NCBI RefSeq assembly: GCF_013416525.1
Contig: NZ_JACCEM010000011.1
Coordinates: forward strand, 80,493 to 144,492
Origin: Parapusillimonas granuli
GTDB taxonomy: Bacteria > Pseudomonadota > Gammaproteobacteria > Burkholderiales > Burkholderiaceae_B
Reading direction: 5' to 3'
Length of the DNA stretch: 64,000 bases
Shown here piece by piece: positions 25,319-34,095 of this stretch; the stretch's first letter is position 1; each line of letters begins with the position of its first letter. Under the pieces are notes generated by a model. That model made no database searches and had not been told where the DNA came from. It saw nothing but the letters and a program-made list of their open reading frames with translations. The position numbers were made by a program, and so were the translations under genes.

Positions 25319-25789
25319 ATGCACATCTGGGTCGATGCCGACGCCTGTCCCGCCGTCATCCGGGACATCCTGTACCTGGCGGCGCAGCGATGGCGGCGGC
25401 ATCTCACGCTGGTGGCCAACCAGATGCTGCGCACGCCTCCTTCCCCATGGCTGCGGGCCATCCAGGTACCAGGCGGTTTCGATGTGGCGGACGACTACAT
25501 CGTCCAGCGCTTGAATCCCGGCGATCTCGTCATAACGAGCGATATCCCGCTGGCGGCCCAGACCCTCGATAAAGGCGGAATCGCCCTCAGTCCGCGGGGC
25601 GAGCGCTATACCGCCGACACCATACGCGAACGCCTCGCAATACGGGACATGATGGAAGAGCTCCGCAGCGCGGGCGTCGACACGGGGGGGCCCGCGGCGC
25701 TCAGCCAGTCGGACCGCCGCGCGTTCGCCAATGCGCTCGATCGCCTCATGCTTGCGCGAGCTCGCACACACCCTCCCCCTTCGGCCTGA
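25319..25789 (+). CDS. yaiI: YaiI/YqxD family protein (DUF188)
   Basis: 156-residue protein with the family opening [20 protein letters not shown] and conserved [20 protein letters not shown], followed by the [10 protein letters not shown] motif. The fold resembles PIN-like nucleases and the Asp residues (DADAC, TSDIP) suggest metal binding, but the function is not established. It stands 45 bp after the DUF1993 gene in the same direction. Confidence 0.92.
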   Translation: MHIWVDADACPAVIRDILYLAAQRWRRHLTLVANQMLRTPPSPWLRAIQVPGGFDVADDYIVQRLNPGDLVITSDIPLAAQTLDKGGIALSPRGERYTADTIRERLAIRDMMEELRSAGVDTGGPAALSQSDRRAFANALDRLMLARARTHPPPSA

Positions 25790-25852
25790 TTCCTTCCGTG
25801 GGCGGCGGCGCCATACGGGCTGCGCGCTCGCTGCGCATAAGCTTTGACATTG

Positions 25853-25867
25853 AATGCAGAATGCATT
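25853..25867. promoter_or_regulatory. GntR-type operator-like palindrome, copy 1
   Basis: AATGCA-GAA-TGCATT: perfect 6-bp inverted repeat with a 3-bp spacer, 145 bp (centre to centre) upstream of copy 2. It lies in the gap before the Bug receptor gene and matches the other copies in this locus. Confidence 0.7.
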
Positions 25868-25997
25868 ATTTTACAGAGCAGGGCGCATATGACGCCCCGT
25901 TTTTCCGTCCGCCTTTCTTCCAGAAATCCTTTGATGTGCGCGAATATCGCGCATCGAGCTTGCAACGATGCGATGTGGCAATGAAAGGCTGAATAAA

Positions 25998-26012
25998 AAT
26001 GCATTCTGCATA
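25998..26012. promoter_or_regulatory. GntR-type operator-like palindrome, copy 2
   Basis: AATGCA-TTC-TGCATA, 5 of 6 arm bases paired. It lies 36-50 bp before the ATG of the Bug receptor gene at 26048. A further half site (ATGCA, 26013-26017) follows directly. Confidence 0.75.
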
Positions 26013-26047
26013 ATGCAACTATTAAACCAATATAGGAGACTGATTCA

Positions 26048-27022
26048 ATGCAAAGGCCATTCACCCTTGTAAAGCGAGGCTTGATCATCCTGCTGGCCGG
26101 CTGCTCCGTTGCCGCCGCGAGCCCTTACCCCAGCAAGCCGATCAACCTCGTCGTACCCGTCGCGCCGGGAGGCGGCACGGACTTCACCGCCCGCCTCCTG
26201 GCCGACGAGATGTCCAAGCAGCTGGGCCAGCCGGTGATCGTCGAGAACCGGCCCGGCGGGGCCGGCAACGTGGGCGTGAACCATGTCGCCCATGCCGCGC
26301 CCGACGGCTATACCCTCGTGATGCCCATCACCTCGTTTCCCATCAATGCGACGCTGTACAAGCACCTGCCCTTCGACACCAAGAAGGACTTGGCGCCCAT
26401 CGCGCTGGCGGCGACCCTGCCCCTGGTGCTGGTGGTCAATCCCAAAGTACCCGCCCAATCCATACAGGAACTGATCGCACTCGCGAAAAAGAAGCCGGCC
26501 ACCATCAACTTCGCCAATTCCGGCGTGGGCACGACGGCGCACCTGGCCGGGGAGCTTTTCAAGAAAAGCGCTGGCGTCGACATCGTCAGCGTCGCCTACA
26601 AGGGCGGCGGGCCGGCGGTCTCCGATCTGCTCGGCGGCCATGTCGAAATGTATTTTTCGACGCCCAGCGCGGTGATTCCGCACATCGAAGCCGGCAAACT
26701 GCGCGCCCTTGCGGTGACGAGCAAGAATCGCCTGGCGGAACTGCCGAACGTGCCGACGCTGGTCGAGTCCGGCTACCCGGACCTGCACATCACTGCCTGG
26801 TTCGGAATCTTTGCGCCGGCGGGCACTCCGGCCGCCATCATCGATCGGCTCAATGAAGTGAGCAACAAGGTGCTGCAGCAGCAGAATGTGCGTGAGCAGA
26901 TGGCCAAGCACAGTTTCAATGCGGAGGGCAACATGAGCCCGCGGGAATTCGGGCGGTTTCTCAATACGGAGATCGACCGGTGGGGAGGCGTGATCAGGGA
27001 TTTGAAGCTCAGTGTGGAGTGA
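26048..27022 (+). CDS. Bug-family periplasmic receptor (tripartite tricarboxylate receptor type)
   Basis: Exported solute receptor of 324 residues. After the signal peptide comes the family opening YPSKPINLVVPVAPGGGTDF, then ENRPGGAGNVGVNHVAHAAP and VSVAYKGGGPAVSDLLGGHV. The signal ends in LLAGC, which fits a lipobox, so it may be a lipoprotein. Bug proteins bind carboxylates and often occur without TctA/TctB membrane partners, as here. AGGAGA precedes the ATG by 8 bases. An operator-like palindrome sits 36-50 bp upstream, shared with the CoA genes transcribed from the other strand, so it is probably part of the same regulon. Confidence 0.92.
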   Translation: MQRPFTLVKRGLIILLAGCSVAAASPYPSKPINLVVPVAPGGGTDFTARLLADEMSKQLGQPVIVENRPGGAGNVGVNHVAHAAPDGYTLVMPITSFPINATLYKHLPFDTKKDLAPIALAATLPLVLVVNPKVPAQSIQELIALAKKKPATINFANSGVGTTAHLAGELFKKSAGVDIVSVAYKGGGPAVSDLLGGHVEMYFSTPSAVIPHIEAGKLRALAVTSKNRLAELPNVPTLVESGYPDLHITAWFGIFAPAGTPAAIIDRLNEVSNKVLQQQNVREQMAKHSFNAEGNMSPREFGRFLNTEIDRWGGVIRDLKLSVE

Positions 27023-27046
27023 GCGGAGCCTGGGGCGTCGCCGCGC

Positions 27047-27688
27047 CTACGCCCCATCCTTCTGCACCGTCCGGAGCACCGCCCAGCCTGATTCGATATG
27101 CCGCCGCATCGCCAGCATCGCCGCCGCCGCATCCCCGGCCGCGAAAGCCTGCAGGATCTCGTCGTGCTCCGCCACCGCATCCTTGCCCCGCCCTTCCGCC
27201 GAATTGATGAGATCGAACGGATAGCGCGCCCACAGGATCTGGACGAAATGCAGTGTTTGCGGCAGTTCCGCAATATCGTAGAGCCGGCGATGGAACCGGT
27301 AGTTTATGCCCCGGGCCGTCGCCCGGTCGCCCGACGCGAAAGCTTGCTCGAACTCCTTCGCCAGCGCCCGCAGCTCGTCGATGTCGTCCGTCGTGATCTT
27401 CTCGATCGCGCTGCGGACCAGTTGCGATTCGAGCATCAGGCGCAGCTGCAGGATCTCGTTCGATGCGGCCTCGTCGAATGGCACGACGCGGGCGCCCCGG
27501 TAAGAACCGCCCTCGACATAGCCCTCGGCCTCCAGCAGCTTGAGCGCCTCGCGCACCGGCGTGATGCTCAGCTGCAGCTGCTCGGCGATCTCGGCCTGCT
27601 TCAGCCGGGAGCCCCGCGGATAGACCCCCGAAATGATGCGCTCGCGCAGATAATCCGCAACCTGTTCTTCTTTCGTTCTGTAGTCCAT
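27047..27688 (-). CDS. GntR family regulator (FCD domain), likely controller of the CoA-linked locus
   Basis: 213-residue regulator. The winged helix spans about 7-70: EQVADYLRERIISGVYPRGS, then LQLSITPVREALKLLEAEGY as recognition region. An FCD domain follows with DEAASNEILQLRLMLESQLV and HRRLYDIAE. The ATG at 27688 is chosen because the family sequence starts there (MDYRTKEEQ). It is the last gene of the long minus-strand array and faces the Bug gene convergently. Palindromes AATGCA-N3-TGCATT or close variants before four starts in the locus are the kind of site such a protein binds; none precedes its own gene. Confidence 0.91.
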   Translation of the reverse strand: MDYRTKEEQVADYLRERIISGVYPRGSRLKQAEIAEQLQLSITPVREALKLLEAEGYVEGGSYRGARVVPFDEAASNEILQLRLMLESQLVRSAIEKITTDDIDELRALAKEFEQAFASGDRATARGINYRFHRRLYDIAELPQTLHFVQILWARYPFDLINSAEGRGKDAVAEHDEILQAFAAGDAAAAMLAMRRHIESGWAVLRTVQKDGA

Positions 27689-27797
27689 AGGTTCAGCCTG
27701 AGTTGCGTGCCCGACCGGAATGAAACGACTGGGGCCTGTGATTCTCGACACCCCGGAGTTTACCTGCTAAATGGCCGCAACCCGTGCATCCATGCCG

Positions 27798-28394
27798 CTA
27801 CTCGAAAACGACGTCCTGGGAATTGGTGATGGTGCAGAACCGCTGCAGGCTCTTGATGGCGTTCTCGTGCTCTTCCGCGCTCAGGCCGCAGCAGCAGTCT
27901 TCCAGCACCACCATTTCGTAGTCGCGATCGTGCCCTTCGCGGACCGTCGCCTGCACCACCGCATTCGTCGAGATGCCCGAGCAGTAGATCCGGCGTATCC
28001 CCTTGGCTCTCAGGACGGCTTCCAGCGTGGTGCTATAGAAGGGGCTGACCCGGTGTTTCACGATATCGAGATCGCCCGGCTGCCGGCCCAGGTCGGGGTG
28101 GACTTCCGTACCCCATTCCCCGAGCTTGAAGATCCCGTTCTTGCGGGCGCCGGAAAAGATGGGCGAGGCCGGCGGGCATTCGCGGTAGTCCGGCGAGAAC
28201 CCGACGCGCACGAAACCGATGGGCACGCCCGCCGCGCGCGCCTTGTCGATGGCGCGGCGGGTATGTTCCAGTATCCGCCGGCCGCGCACCTGTTCGCCGT
28301 ATGCCGCCTTGCCGTTGGGCCCGTCGGCATGCACCAGGTCGTTCTCCATGTCGAGAACCAGGTAGATGGAGGAGCCTGTCTTGTCGTCTTGCAT
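27798..28394 (-). CDS. Isochorismatase-fold hydrolase lacking the catalytic Cys
   Basis: 198-residue cysteine-hydrolase-like protein. Asp15 (YLVLDMENDL) and Lys113 (VKHRVSPF) of the usual triad are present. The nucleophile segment, normally G-x-x-T-N-x-C-V, reads GISTNAVVQATVREG, so Val147 stands where Cys is expected. Three Cys in LEDCCCGLS lie 20 residues later and are not at the active-site position. It may therefore be a non-amidase variant (isochorismatase itself also lacks the Cys) or a dead homologue. It is co-directional with the CoA-transferase genes upstream, 20 bp away. Confidence 0.85.
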   Translation of the reverse strand: MQDDKTGSSIYLVLDMENDLVHADGPNGKAAYGEQVRGRRILEHTRRAIDKARAAGVPIGFVRVGFSPDYRECPPASPIFSGARKNGIFKLGEWGTEVHPDLGRQPGDLDIVKHRVSPFYSTTLEAVLRAKGIRRIYCSGISTNAVVQATVREGHDRDYEMVVLEDCCCGLSAEEHENAIKSLQRFCTITNSQDVVFE

Positions 28395-28413
28395 GGTGAA
28401 GTCCTTTCGTCAG

Positions 28414-29616
28414 TCAGAAAATGATCTCGCGTTCTTGCAGGTCGGCGCGCTGCGCCGCGTTCAAGCCCAATAGTTCGCCAAATACATAATCTTCGTCTTG
28501 CCCGAGCTCGGGCGTCAACCTGCGTATGCCGACTTCCGGTGTCGCGCTGAAGCGGATCGGCGACCCGACCGCGAGCCGCGCCGGAATGCCGGGCCCGCTG
28601 ACTTCGACCACGGACCCGCGCTCCCGCAAATGGGGATCGGCGGCAATGTCCCGCATGTTCCAGGATACGTGCGCGCACACGCCGTTTTGCTGCAGGCGCT
28701 CCGCCAGGCTGTCCGCGTCATGGCGGGCGAGCCACTGCGCAAGCTGCGCGTCCAGCTCGGAACGGTGGCGCAAGCGCATGGCGGCGGACGCGTAGCGGGG
28801 GTCCGCATCCTCCTGGCCCAGCACGCGCAGCAGGGCGCGCCATTCCGCATCGTCGCGGACCGCGAGCGTCAGCCAGCGGTCCGGGCGATTCGTGGCATAG
28901 ACGCCATGCGGCGCCATGGCTGAATCCGCGTTGCCCATGCGCTCCGGCGTCTGGCCCAGGCTGGCCAGGATCAATGCTTCGCCTATCATGGCCGATGCGA
29001 CTTCGCGGGCGGCGAGATCGACGTGCTGCGCGCGGCCCGTGCGCCGCTTCTGGTGCAAGGCCGCCAGCAGGGCCAGGGCCGCATGCGTGCCGGCGGCGTG
29101 GTCCATGACGTGGCGCATTTCGACCGGCGGCCCGTCGCTGTATCCGCTCATCCAGCCCAGCCCGCCCCATGCGCCGAAAAGCGGCGCATAGCCCGCGAAA
29201 TGGGAATCGGGGCCGTCCTGTCCGCAGGACGACAGGGAAAGCAGGACGATGTCGGGCTTCGCTTCCTTCAGCGCGTCGAAATCCAGGCCCAGCCGCTTCA
29301 TGACGCCCGGGCGGAAGCTTTCCGCGGCGACGTCCGACACGGACACCAGCCGCTTTGCCAGGGCGACCGCCTCGGGCTGCTTCAAATTCAGGCGCACCGA
29401 CAGTTTGTTGGCGGAAACCTGGTCGAAGGTGGCCGCCGACATCCTGCCGTAGACCGCATGCGGCTTGCGGAAGGCGTCCAGCCGGGTCTGGCTTTCTATC
29501 TTGATGCATTCCGCCCCGAGCTGCGACCATAGATGCGTGCAGAATGGGCCGGCCGCATGGATGGTGAAATCGGCGATGCGCACGCCGTGCAGCGGAGCCC
29601 TGGGTGTGCCGCTCAT
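28414..29616 (-). CDS. Family III CoA-transferase (CaiB/BaiF) 1
   Basis: 400-residue CoA-transferase, transferring CoA between carboxylic acids or acting as racemase-like family member. Family landmarks: GVRIADFTIHAAGPFCTHLW at the N-terminus, GAECIKIESQTRLD, the KLSVRLNLKQPEAVALAKRL segment with VSDVAAESFRPGVMKRLGL, and LSSCGQDGP. The start overlaps the end of the next CoA-transferase gene (ATGA), so both are translated together and may form a heteromer. The acid handled is unknown. Confidence 0.91.
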   Translation of the reverse strand: MSGTPRAPLHGVRIADFTIHAAGPFCTHLWSQLGAECIKIESQTRLDAFRKPHAVYGRMSAATFDQVSANKLSVRLNLKQPEAVALAKRLVSVSDVAAESFRPGVMKRLGLDFDALKEAKPDIVLLSLSSCGQDGPDSHFAGYAPLFGAWGGLGWMSGYSDGPPVEMRHVMDHAAGTHAALALLAALHQKRRTGRAQHVDLAAREVASAMIGEALILASLGQTPERMGNADSAMAPHGVYATNRPDRWLTLAVRDDAEWRALLRVLGQEDADPRYASAAMRLRHRSELDAQLAQWLARHDADSLAERLQQNGVCAHVSWNMRDIAADPHLRERGSVVEVSGPGIPARLAVGSPIRFSATPEVGIRRLTPELGQDEDYVFGELLGLNAAQRADLQEREIIF

Positions 29617-30779
29617 AGTGGGATCTCCTGGGCCATTTCATCGAGTTCGGGCACGCGGCCGCCGCCCGCCAGGGGGCTGCGGCGAAACTGAAAAGGCGCC
29701 GTCAGGAAAGCGGCGGTTTTCCCGCTCTGGAGCGTGCCCTGCGCGAACAGGCCGCGCGCGCGCTCGTGTTCGCCGTTCACGACTTCGCCGGGCGGGCGAT
29801 ACTTGGCCACGGGCACGCCCAGTTGCTGGGCCCGCTCGACGATGTCGTCGGCCCGGTGGCGGGCCATCCAGGCGCGCACGTGCCCATTGATCTCACCGCC
29901 CCGGGCGCTGCGGACGAGCGGATCGCGCAGCTCGGGATCCCGGGCCCATGCCGGATCGCCCAGGAGTTCCACCAGCGAAGCCCATTGCCGGTCCTCCAGC
30001 GTCAGCAGCTCGATGTATCCGTCCTGTGTCTCGAACACCCCGCCGTATCGGAAACTGCGCCCGCTGCGGTGCTCCAGGGAGCCGTCGCCCAGGCGCTGCA
30101 GCGCGAACGCGCCGACGGCGAGCACGGCGTCCTGGACCGAGACGTCCACATACTGCCCGCCCGCCTCGGGCACGGCCCACCAGGCGGAAAGCGCGCCCAG
30201 GGCCGCCATGCATCCGCCCTGGTAGCTGCCGAAGTGGCCGTGGATCTTCAGGGGCGGGCGTTCCGGAAAGAGTTCGATCGACAGGCCGTTGGGCAGCAAA
30301 TAGCCTTCCCCGCCGGCGTGCAGCAGATTGACCTCTTCGGCATCCCAGCCCGCCTTGGGGCCGGCCGCGCCGAAAGGCAGGACGCTGACATGGACCACGG
30401 CGGGGTTGATCTTCCCGACCGCCTCGGGGTCGAGCCCCTCGGCGCCGCGAAGGGCGACGGGAGTGTCGTCGATCAGGATGTCGGCCGCCGACAGTTCGCG
30501 GGCCAGAAGCGAGCGCCCTTCCGCGCCGCCGGGGTCGCAGACCAGGCTGCGCTTGCCGACCGCCAGATAGGCGAACAGCGCGCTTTCCCCGGTTTCCTGC
30601 ACGTGGGGGCCGGCCCGACGCAGCCGGGAACCGCCGGGCGGCTCCAGCATGACGACCTCCGCGCCCATGGACGACAGCAGCCGGCCGGCGTACGCGGCGG
30701 CGACCGTACGCGACCGTTCCAGGACTCTGCACCCCGCCAGGGGCTGGTCCGCGACATGTGGCGATTCATTCGGATGCAT
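29613..30779 (-). CDS. Family III CoA-transferase (CaiB/BaiF) 2
   Basis: 388-residue CoA-transferase paired with the preceding entry. It shows GCRVLERSRTVAAAYAGRLL, GAEVVMLEPPGGSRLRRAGP, KRSLVCDPGGAEGRSLLA and QYVDVSVQDAVLAV. The N-terminal region (VAAAYAGRLLSSMG) is typical, but the ADILIDDTP segment replaces the more common DVLVENF-type sequence. Two adjacent CaiB-type subunits with a 4-bp overlap suggest a heterodimer such as those of succinyl-CoA transferases; the substrate is not visible. Confidence 0.9.
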   Translation of the reverse strand: MHPNESPHVADQPLAGCRVLERSRTVAAAYAGRLLSSMGAEVVMLEPPGGSRLRRAGPHVQETGESALFAYLAVGKRSLVCDPGGAEGRSLLARELSAADILIDDTPVALRGAEGLDPEAVGKINPAVVHVSVLPFGAAGPKAGWDAEEVNLLHAGGEGYLLPNGLSIELFPERPPLKIHGHFGSYQGGCMAALGALSAWWAVPEAGGQYVDVSVQDAVLAVGAFALQRLGDGSLEHRSGRSFRYGGVFETQDGYIELLTLEDRQWASLVELLGDPAWARDPELRDPLVRSARGGEINGHVRAWMARHRADDIVERAQQLGVPVAKYRPPGEVVNGEHERARGLFAQGTLQSGKTAAFLTAPFQFRRSPLAGGGRVPELDEMAQEIPL

Positions 30780-30810
30780 AGGACTGCCTCGCAGCTTTAC
30801 CGGGGAAACC

Positions 30811-32022
30811 TCAGCGGACGACGGGCAATTCGAGATCGATGCCCGAGCCGTCGATGAACACCGAATGCTTGACCTCCCGCGAAGGAAGGGCCACGGTGGC
30901 CAGCCCCGGCGTGGTGACTTCGCCGCGCTGATTGACGGCGGCCAGTTCGATATCGACCAGCCCGACGTTGTCCTTCACGTATTTGCGCACGACCTTGCCC
31001 TTGCAGTAAGTGGTGTCCCCCATGATGTTGAAGCGCCGCATCTCGGTGCGCACGCGCTTGAGCACGCCGGCGTCGCCCATCCAGTTGGTGACCAGGGAGC
31101 ACATCCAGGACGAGCGCTGCGGACCGTAGTCGTACGTGCCCGGCACGCCGACTTCTTTAGCGACGGACTCCCGGTGGTGGCCGATGCCGGTATATTCCAC
31201 CCCGCCGCCCGCTTCGGGGTTGCGGAAAAAATGGCCCGGGTGCTTGACGGCGGCCTGCAGCACCACGCCGTGCGTATGGCCGCGCCCGCAGCCCACCAGA
31301 AACCCCATGGTGTCCATCAAGGACAAAGGCCCGCGCGCGATGGTCGGCAGCTCTTCCCCGATTTCGACTTCCTCCCAGTAGCGCACGGCCGAGCCCCGGA
31401 TGTTCTTGGGCTCGTCGAGCACCATCTGATCGATGCGATCGCGTTCTTCGTTGCTGTATTGATGCTGCTCGATCTCCTTGTACTTGCCGGTGTCGCGCGC
31501 CGCCTTGCGCTCGTGGCGGGTGCAGGTTCCCAGGGCGCGGGCGACCAGCTCGCCCCGCTGGTTGAAGTAGGAGGCCTCGACGTACTGCAGCACCAGCCGG
31601 CCCGAGAACTTGCTTTCCTTTTCTTCGACGCCCACCACGCGCTCGATGGCGGAGACGCGGTCGCCCGGGCGGACGTGGCGGAACAGTTCCCAGTCGTTGC
31701 CGGCATAGAAACCATGCACGCCCGGCAGGCCCCAGCGCGTGCGCCCCAGCCAGCCGAATGCCATGGGGAACATGGGATGGCCGATCTGGGTGCCGTAGCG
31801 GGTGCCCGCCCCGTATCCGCTTTCGCGGTAAAGAGGGTTCAAATCGCCGATGCCGTTGCACCAGTTGCGCAGCGTGTCCGCCGTCGCGTCCTGCAGATAC
31901 GGGCCTTCGGGCCGCAGCTGCAAACCAATCATCGCGCGCGCCGCCGCAACGGCCTCGTCCGTGATGCGCCCTTCCGCCGGGGCATTGCCGACCGCGGCTT
32001 GGATCTCTTCCACTGTACTCAC
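30811..32022 (-). CDS. Two-domain MaoC/FAS1-like acyl-CoA hydratase
   Basis: 403-residue protein with two hot-dog regions. N-terminal: DTLRNWCNGIGDLNPLYRES then GYGAGTRYGTQIGHPMFPMA. C-terminal: GHTHGVVLQAAVKHPGHFF onward, ending in VKDNVGLVDIELAAVNQRGE. It probably adds water to, or removes it from, an acyl-CoA. The start is a GTG at 32022: AGGAG (30-34 positions of the 32000s) lies 7 bases before it. The frame runs on upstream across an operator-like palindrome, which argues against the longer start. That palindrome, 26-40 bp before the GTG, makes this the head of a separately regulated minus-strand unit. Confidence 0.85.
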   Translation of the reverse strand: MSTVEEIQAAVGNAPAEGRITDEAVAAARAMIGLQLRPEGPYLQDATADTLRNWCNGIGDLNPLYRESGYGAGTRYGTQIGHPMFPMAFGWLGRTRWGLPGVHGFYAGNDWELFRHVRPGDRVSAIERVVGVEEKESKFSGRLVLQYVEASYFNQRGELVARALGTCTRHERKAARDTGKYKEIEQHQYSNEERDRIDQMVLDEPKNIRGSAVRYWEEVEIGEELPTIARGPLSLMDTMGFLVGCGRGHTHGVVLQAAVKHPGHFFRNPEAGGGVEYTGIGHHRESVAKEVGVPGTYDYGPQRSSWMCSLVTNWMGDAGVLKRVRTEMRRFNIMGDTTYCKGKVVRKYVKDNVGLVDIELAAVNQRGEVTTPGLATVALPSREVKHSVFIDGSGIDLELPVVR

Positions 32023-32047
32023 TTGTATGCTCCTGTTGAAAACATAA

Positions 32048-32062
32048 AATGCATAATGCATT
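32048..32062. promoter_or_regulatory. GntR-type operator-like palindrome, copy 3
   Basis: AATGCA-TAA-TGCATT, a perfect 6-3-6 palindrome, 26-40 bp before the GTG start of the hydratase gene on the minus strand. Confidence 0.78.
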
Positions 32063-32119
32063 CTTTTTAAAAACAAGTCAACGCGCTCTCGTTGGCGCCG
32101 ACTTCGCTGTGCTTCCCGC

Positions 32120-33118
32120 TTAACCCAGGCTGATTCCCGCTTCTTTGATGATATCGCCCCACTTCTTGCGTTCATTCTTCACGAACTCGCCCAGCTCGTC
32201 GGCGTTCATGATGAGCGGCTCCACCCCGATATCCTGCATTCTTTTACGGACATCGGCTTGGCGCAGTATGGCCTGGACGTGGTCGCTCATGGCCTTGACG
32301 GCATCGGCCGGCGTGCCGCGCGGAGCGAACAGCGCATCCCAGGCGACGATGTCGAAACCGGGCACGCCCTGCTCGGACACGGGTTTCACGCCCGGCAGCA
32401 TGTCGGTGGGCTTCAACGAGGTGATGCCCAGGGCGCGCAGCTTGCCGCCTTCCACCTGCGGACGCGTGGCCGTCACCGTATCGATGACCAAGGGAATGCG
32501 CCCGCCGATCGCGTCCGTCATGGATTGGCCGGACGACTTGTAGCGCACGGCGAACAAAGGCGCTTTGCCGGCGCGCACGAATTCCGAAAAAACCACTTGC
32601 GCCGTCGTGCTGGGCAGGCCCACGTTCAGCGTATCGGGCTTGGCCCGCGCCTGTTCGATCAATTGGGGGATGCCGTTGACGGGGAAGTCGGCGGTCGAGG
32701 TGGAGATCACCATGGGCAGCAGGCCGATCATGGCCACCGGCGCGAAATCCGTGGCGGCATTGAAGCCGGGGCTGTCGTAGAGGAATTCGTTGGCGGCATT
32801 GGTGGCGTTCGTGCCCAGCAGGAAGGTATGGCCGTCGGCGGGCGCGCGCGCCACCGCCGCGGTTCCGATATTCCCGCCCGCGCCCGCCCGGTTCTCCACG
32901 ACGATGGGCTGCGAGATCCGCTTGGCGAGCTCGTCCGCCAGCAGGCGCGCCAGGATGTCGGCGCCCTGCCCCGCGGCATAGGGCACGACGATGCGCACCG
33001 GCCGCTCGGGCCAGCCCTGCCCCGCCGCCGGCGGCGCGGCCGCCGCCAAGGAAAGAGCCGCCATGGACAAGGCCGCGCGCAGCATGTTGCGCCGGCCGGG
33101 GTTTCTTCTGATGATCAT
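32120..33118 (-). CDS. Bug-family periplasmic receptor 2
   Basis: 332-residue exported receptor. The N-terminus MIIRRNPGRRNMLRAALSMA leads into an Ala-rich signal peptide ending near AAGQGWP. The mature protein begins WPERPVRIVVPYAAGQGADI and contains ENRAGAGGNIGTAAVARAPA, the Bug signature. GTG/ATG choice: ATG at 33118 with AAAGGATGG upstream. It lies between the SMP-30 gene and the operator-bearing gap before the hydratase. No TctA/TctB permease genes are in the window, so it is an orphan receptor like the one at 26048. Confidence 0.92.
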   Translation of the reverse strand: MIIRRNPGRRNMLRAALSMAALSLAAAAPPAAGQGWPERPVRIVVPYAAGQGADILARLLADELAKRISQPIVVENRAGAGGNIGTAAVARAPADGHTFLLGTNATNAANEFLYDSPGFNAATDFAPVAMIGLLPMVISTSTADFPVNGIPQLIEQARAKPDTLNVGLPSTTAQVVFSEFVRAGKAPLFAVRYKSSGQSMTDAIGGRIPLVIDTVTATRPQVEGGKLRALGITSLKPTDMLPGVKPVSEQGVPGFDIVAWDALFAPRGTPADAVKAMSDHVQAILRQADVRKRMQDIGVEPLIMNADELGEFVKNERKKWGDIIKEAGISLG

Positions 33119-33155
33119 GCGCCATCCTTTTAATGGGTGTGGGTGTATGCCTGCC

Positions 33156-34082
33156 TCATGCCCGCAAAGGCAAGCCTGGACGCGGCCATTCCGCGGCAAA
33201 GAGCTGTCCGTACCCGGACAGCGTGATGAAGGCGGTGCGCCGATCGCCGCCGCCGAAACAGATGTTGGTGCAATAGCCTTCGGGCGCCTCATGGAATTCC
33301 AGCCAGTCCCCCGCGGGCGAAAAGACGCTGATGCCGCCGCGCACCAGCGTGGCCACGCAGATGTTCCCGCTTTCCTCCACCGCGAGGGAGTCGAAGCGCT
33401 GGTAGCCCGGCAGGCCGTGAACCAGCCGCCCGCCGTTGGGTGACGGCCAGGGTTCCTGGAGCAGTGCGCCCGGCCCGGCGACGGGATAGGACCACAAGCG
33501 GCTTGTTTCCGTTTCCGTCACGTAGAGCGTGGCGCCGTCGGGGGAAAGGCCGACGCCGTTGGGGGTCAGCACGGGGTGCGCGGCGCGCCGTATCGACCGG
33601 CCGTCGGCGCCGGCGTAATAGACGGCGCCGCGCAATATGCGGTCTTCAAAGGTCTTGCCGAAGTCGGTGAACCAGAAGCCGCCGGCGGCGTCGAACACGA
33701 TGTCGTTGGGCCCGTGCAGCGGCACGCCGTCGCATTCGGTGTACAGGGTCTCGACCTTGCCGGTGGACAGGTCGACGCGCTGGATGGAGCCGCCGCGATA
33801 ATCCCGCGCCGCGCCCGTCGGCCGTGAAAAGCCGTCGTCGGTGCGCCAGCTGAACCCGCCGTTGTTGCAGACATAGCAAAAGCCGTCGGGGCCGAGCGCG
33901 GCGCCGTTCGGCCCGCCTCCCAGCTCGGCCACGACCTCGAGCCGCCCGTCGGGCAGCACCCGCGTCAGCCTGCCGCCCGCGATTTCGGTCACCAGCACGC
34001 TGCCGTCTTCCATGGCGATCGGCCCTTCGGGAAAATCCAGGCCCCGGGCGAGCACCCCGCCCTTCAGCTGCAATATCTTCAT
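33156..34082 (-). CDS. SMP-30/gluconolactonase (LRE) family protein
   Basis: 308-residue six-bladed beta-propeller hydrolase, usually a calcium- or zinc-dependent lactonase. Landmarks: FPEGPIAMEDGSVLVTEIAG at the N-terminus (metal-binding Glu), GGPNGAALGPDGFCYVCNNG, HGPNDIVFDAAGGFWFTDFG (ligand Asn and the Asp that follows) and TPNGVGLSPDGATLYVTETE. No signal peptide. Lactone opening would fit a pathway that produces a hydroxy-acid lactone. It sits 13 bp from the Liv ATPase gene in the same direction. Confidence 0.9.
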   Translation of the reverse strand: MKILQLKGGVLARGLDFPEGPIAMEDGSVLVTEIAGGRLTRVLPDGRLEVVAELGGGPNGAALGPDGFCYVCNNGGFSWRTDDGFSRPTGAARDYRGGSIQRVDLSTGKVETLYTECDGVPLHGPNDIVFDAAGGFWFTDFGKTFEDRILRGAVYYAGADGRSIRRAAHPVLTPNGVGLSPDGATLYVTETETSRLWSYPVAGPGALLQEPWPSPNGGRLVHGLPGYQRFDSLAVEESGNICVATLVRGGISVFSPAGDWLEFHEAPEGYCTNICFGGGDRRTAFITLSGYGQLFAAEWPRPGLPLRA

Positions 34083-34095
34083 TCATCCCTCCTTC

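Noticed and set aside
25798..25992. 64-residue plus-strand frame before the Bug receptor
   Set aside because: It covers the operator-like palindrome and has no protein-like pattern.
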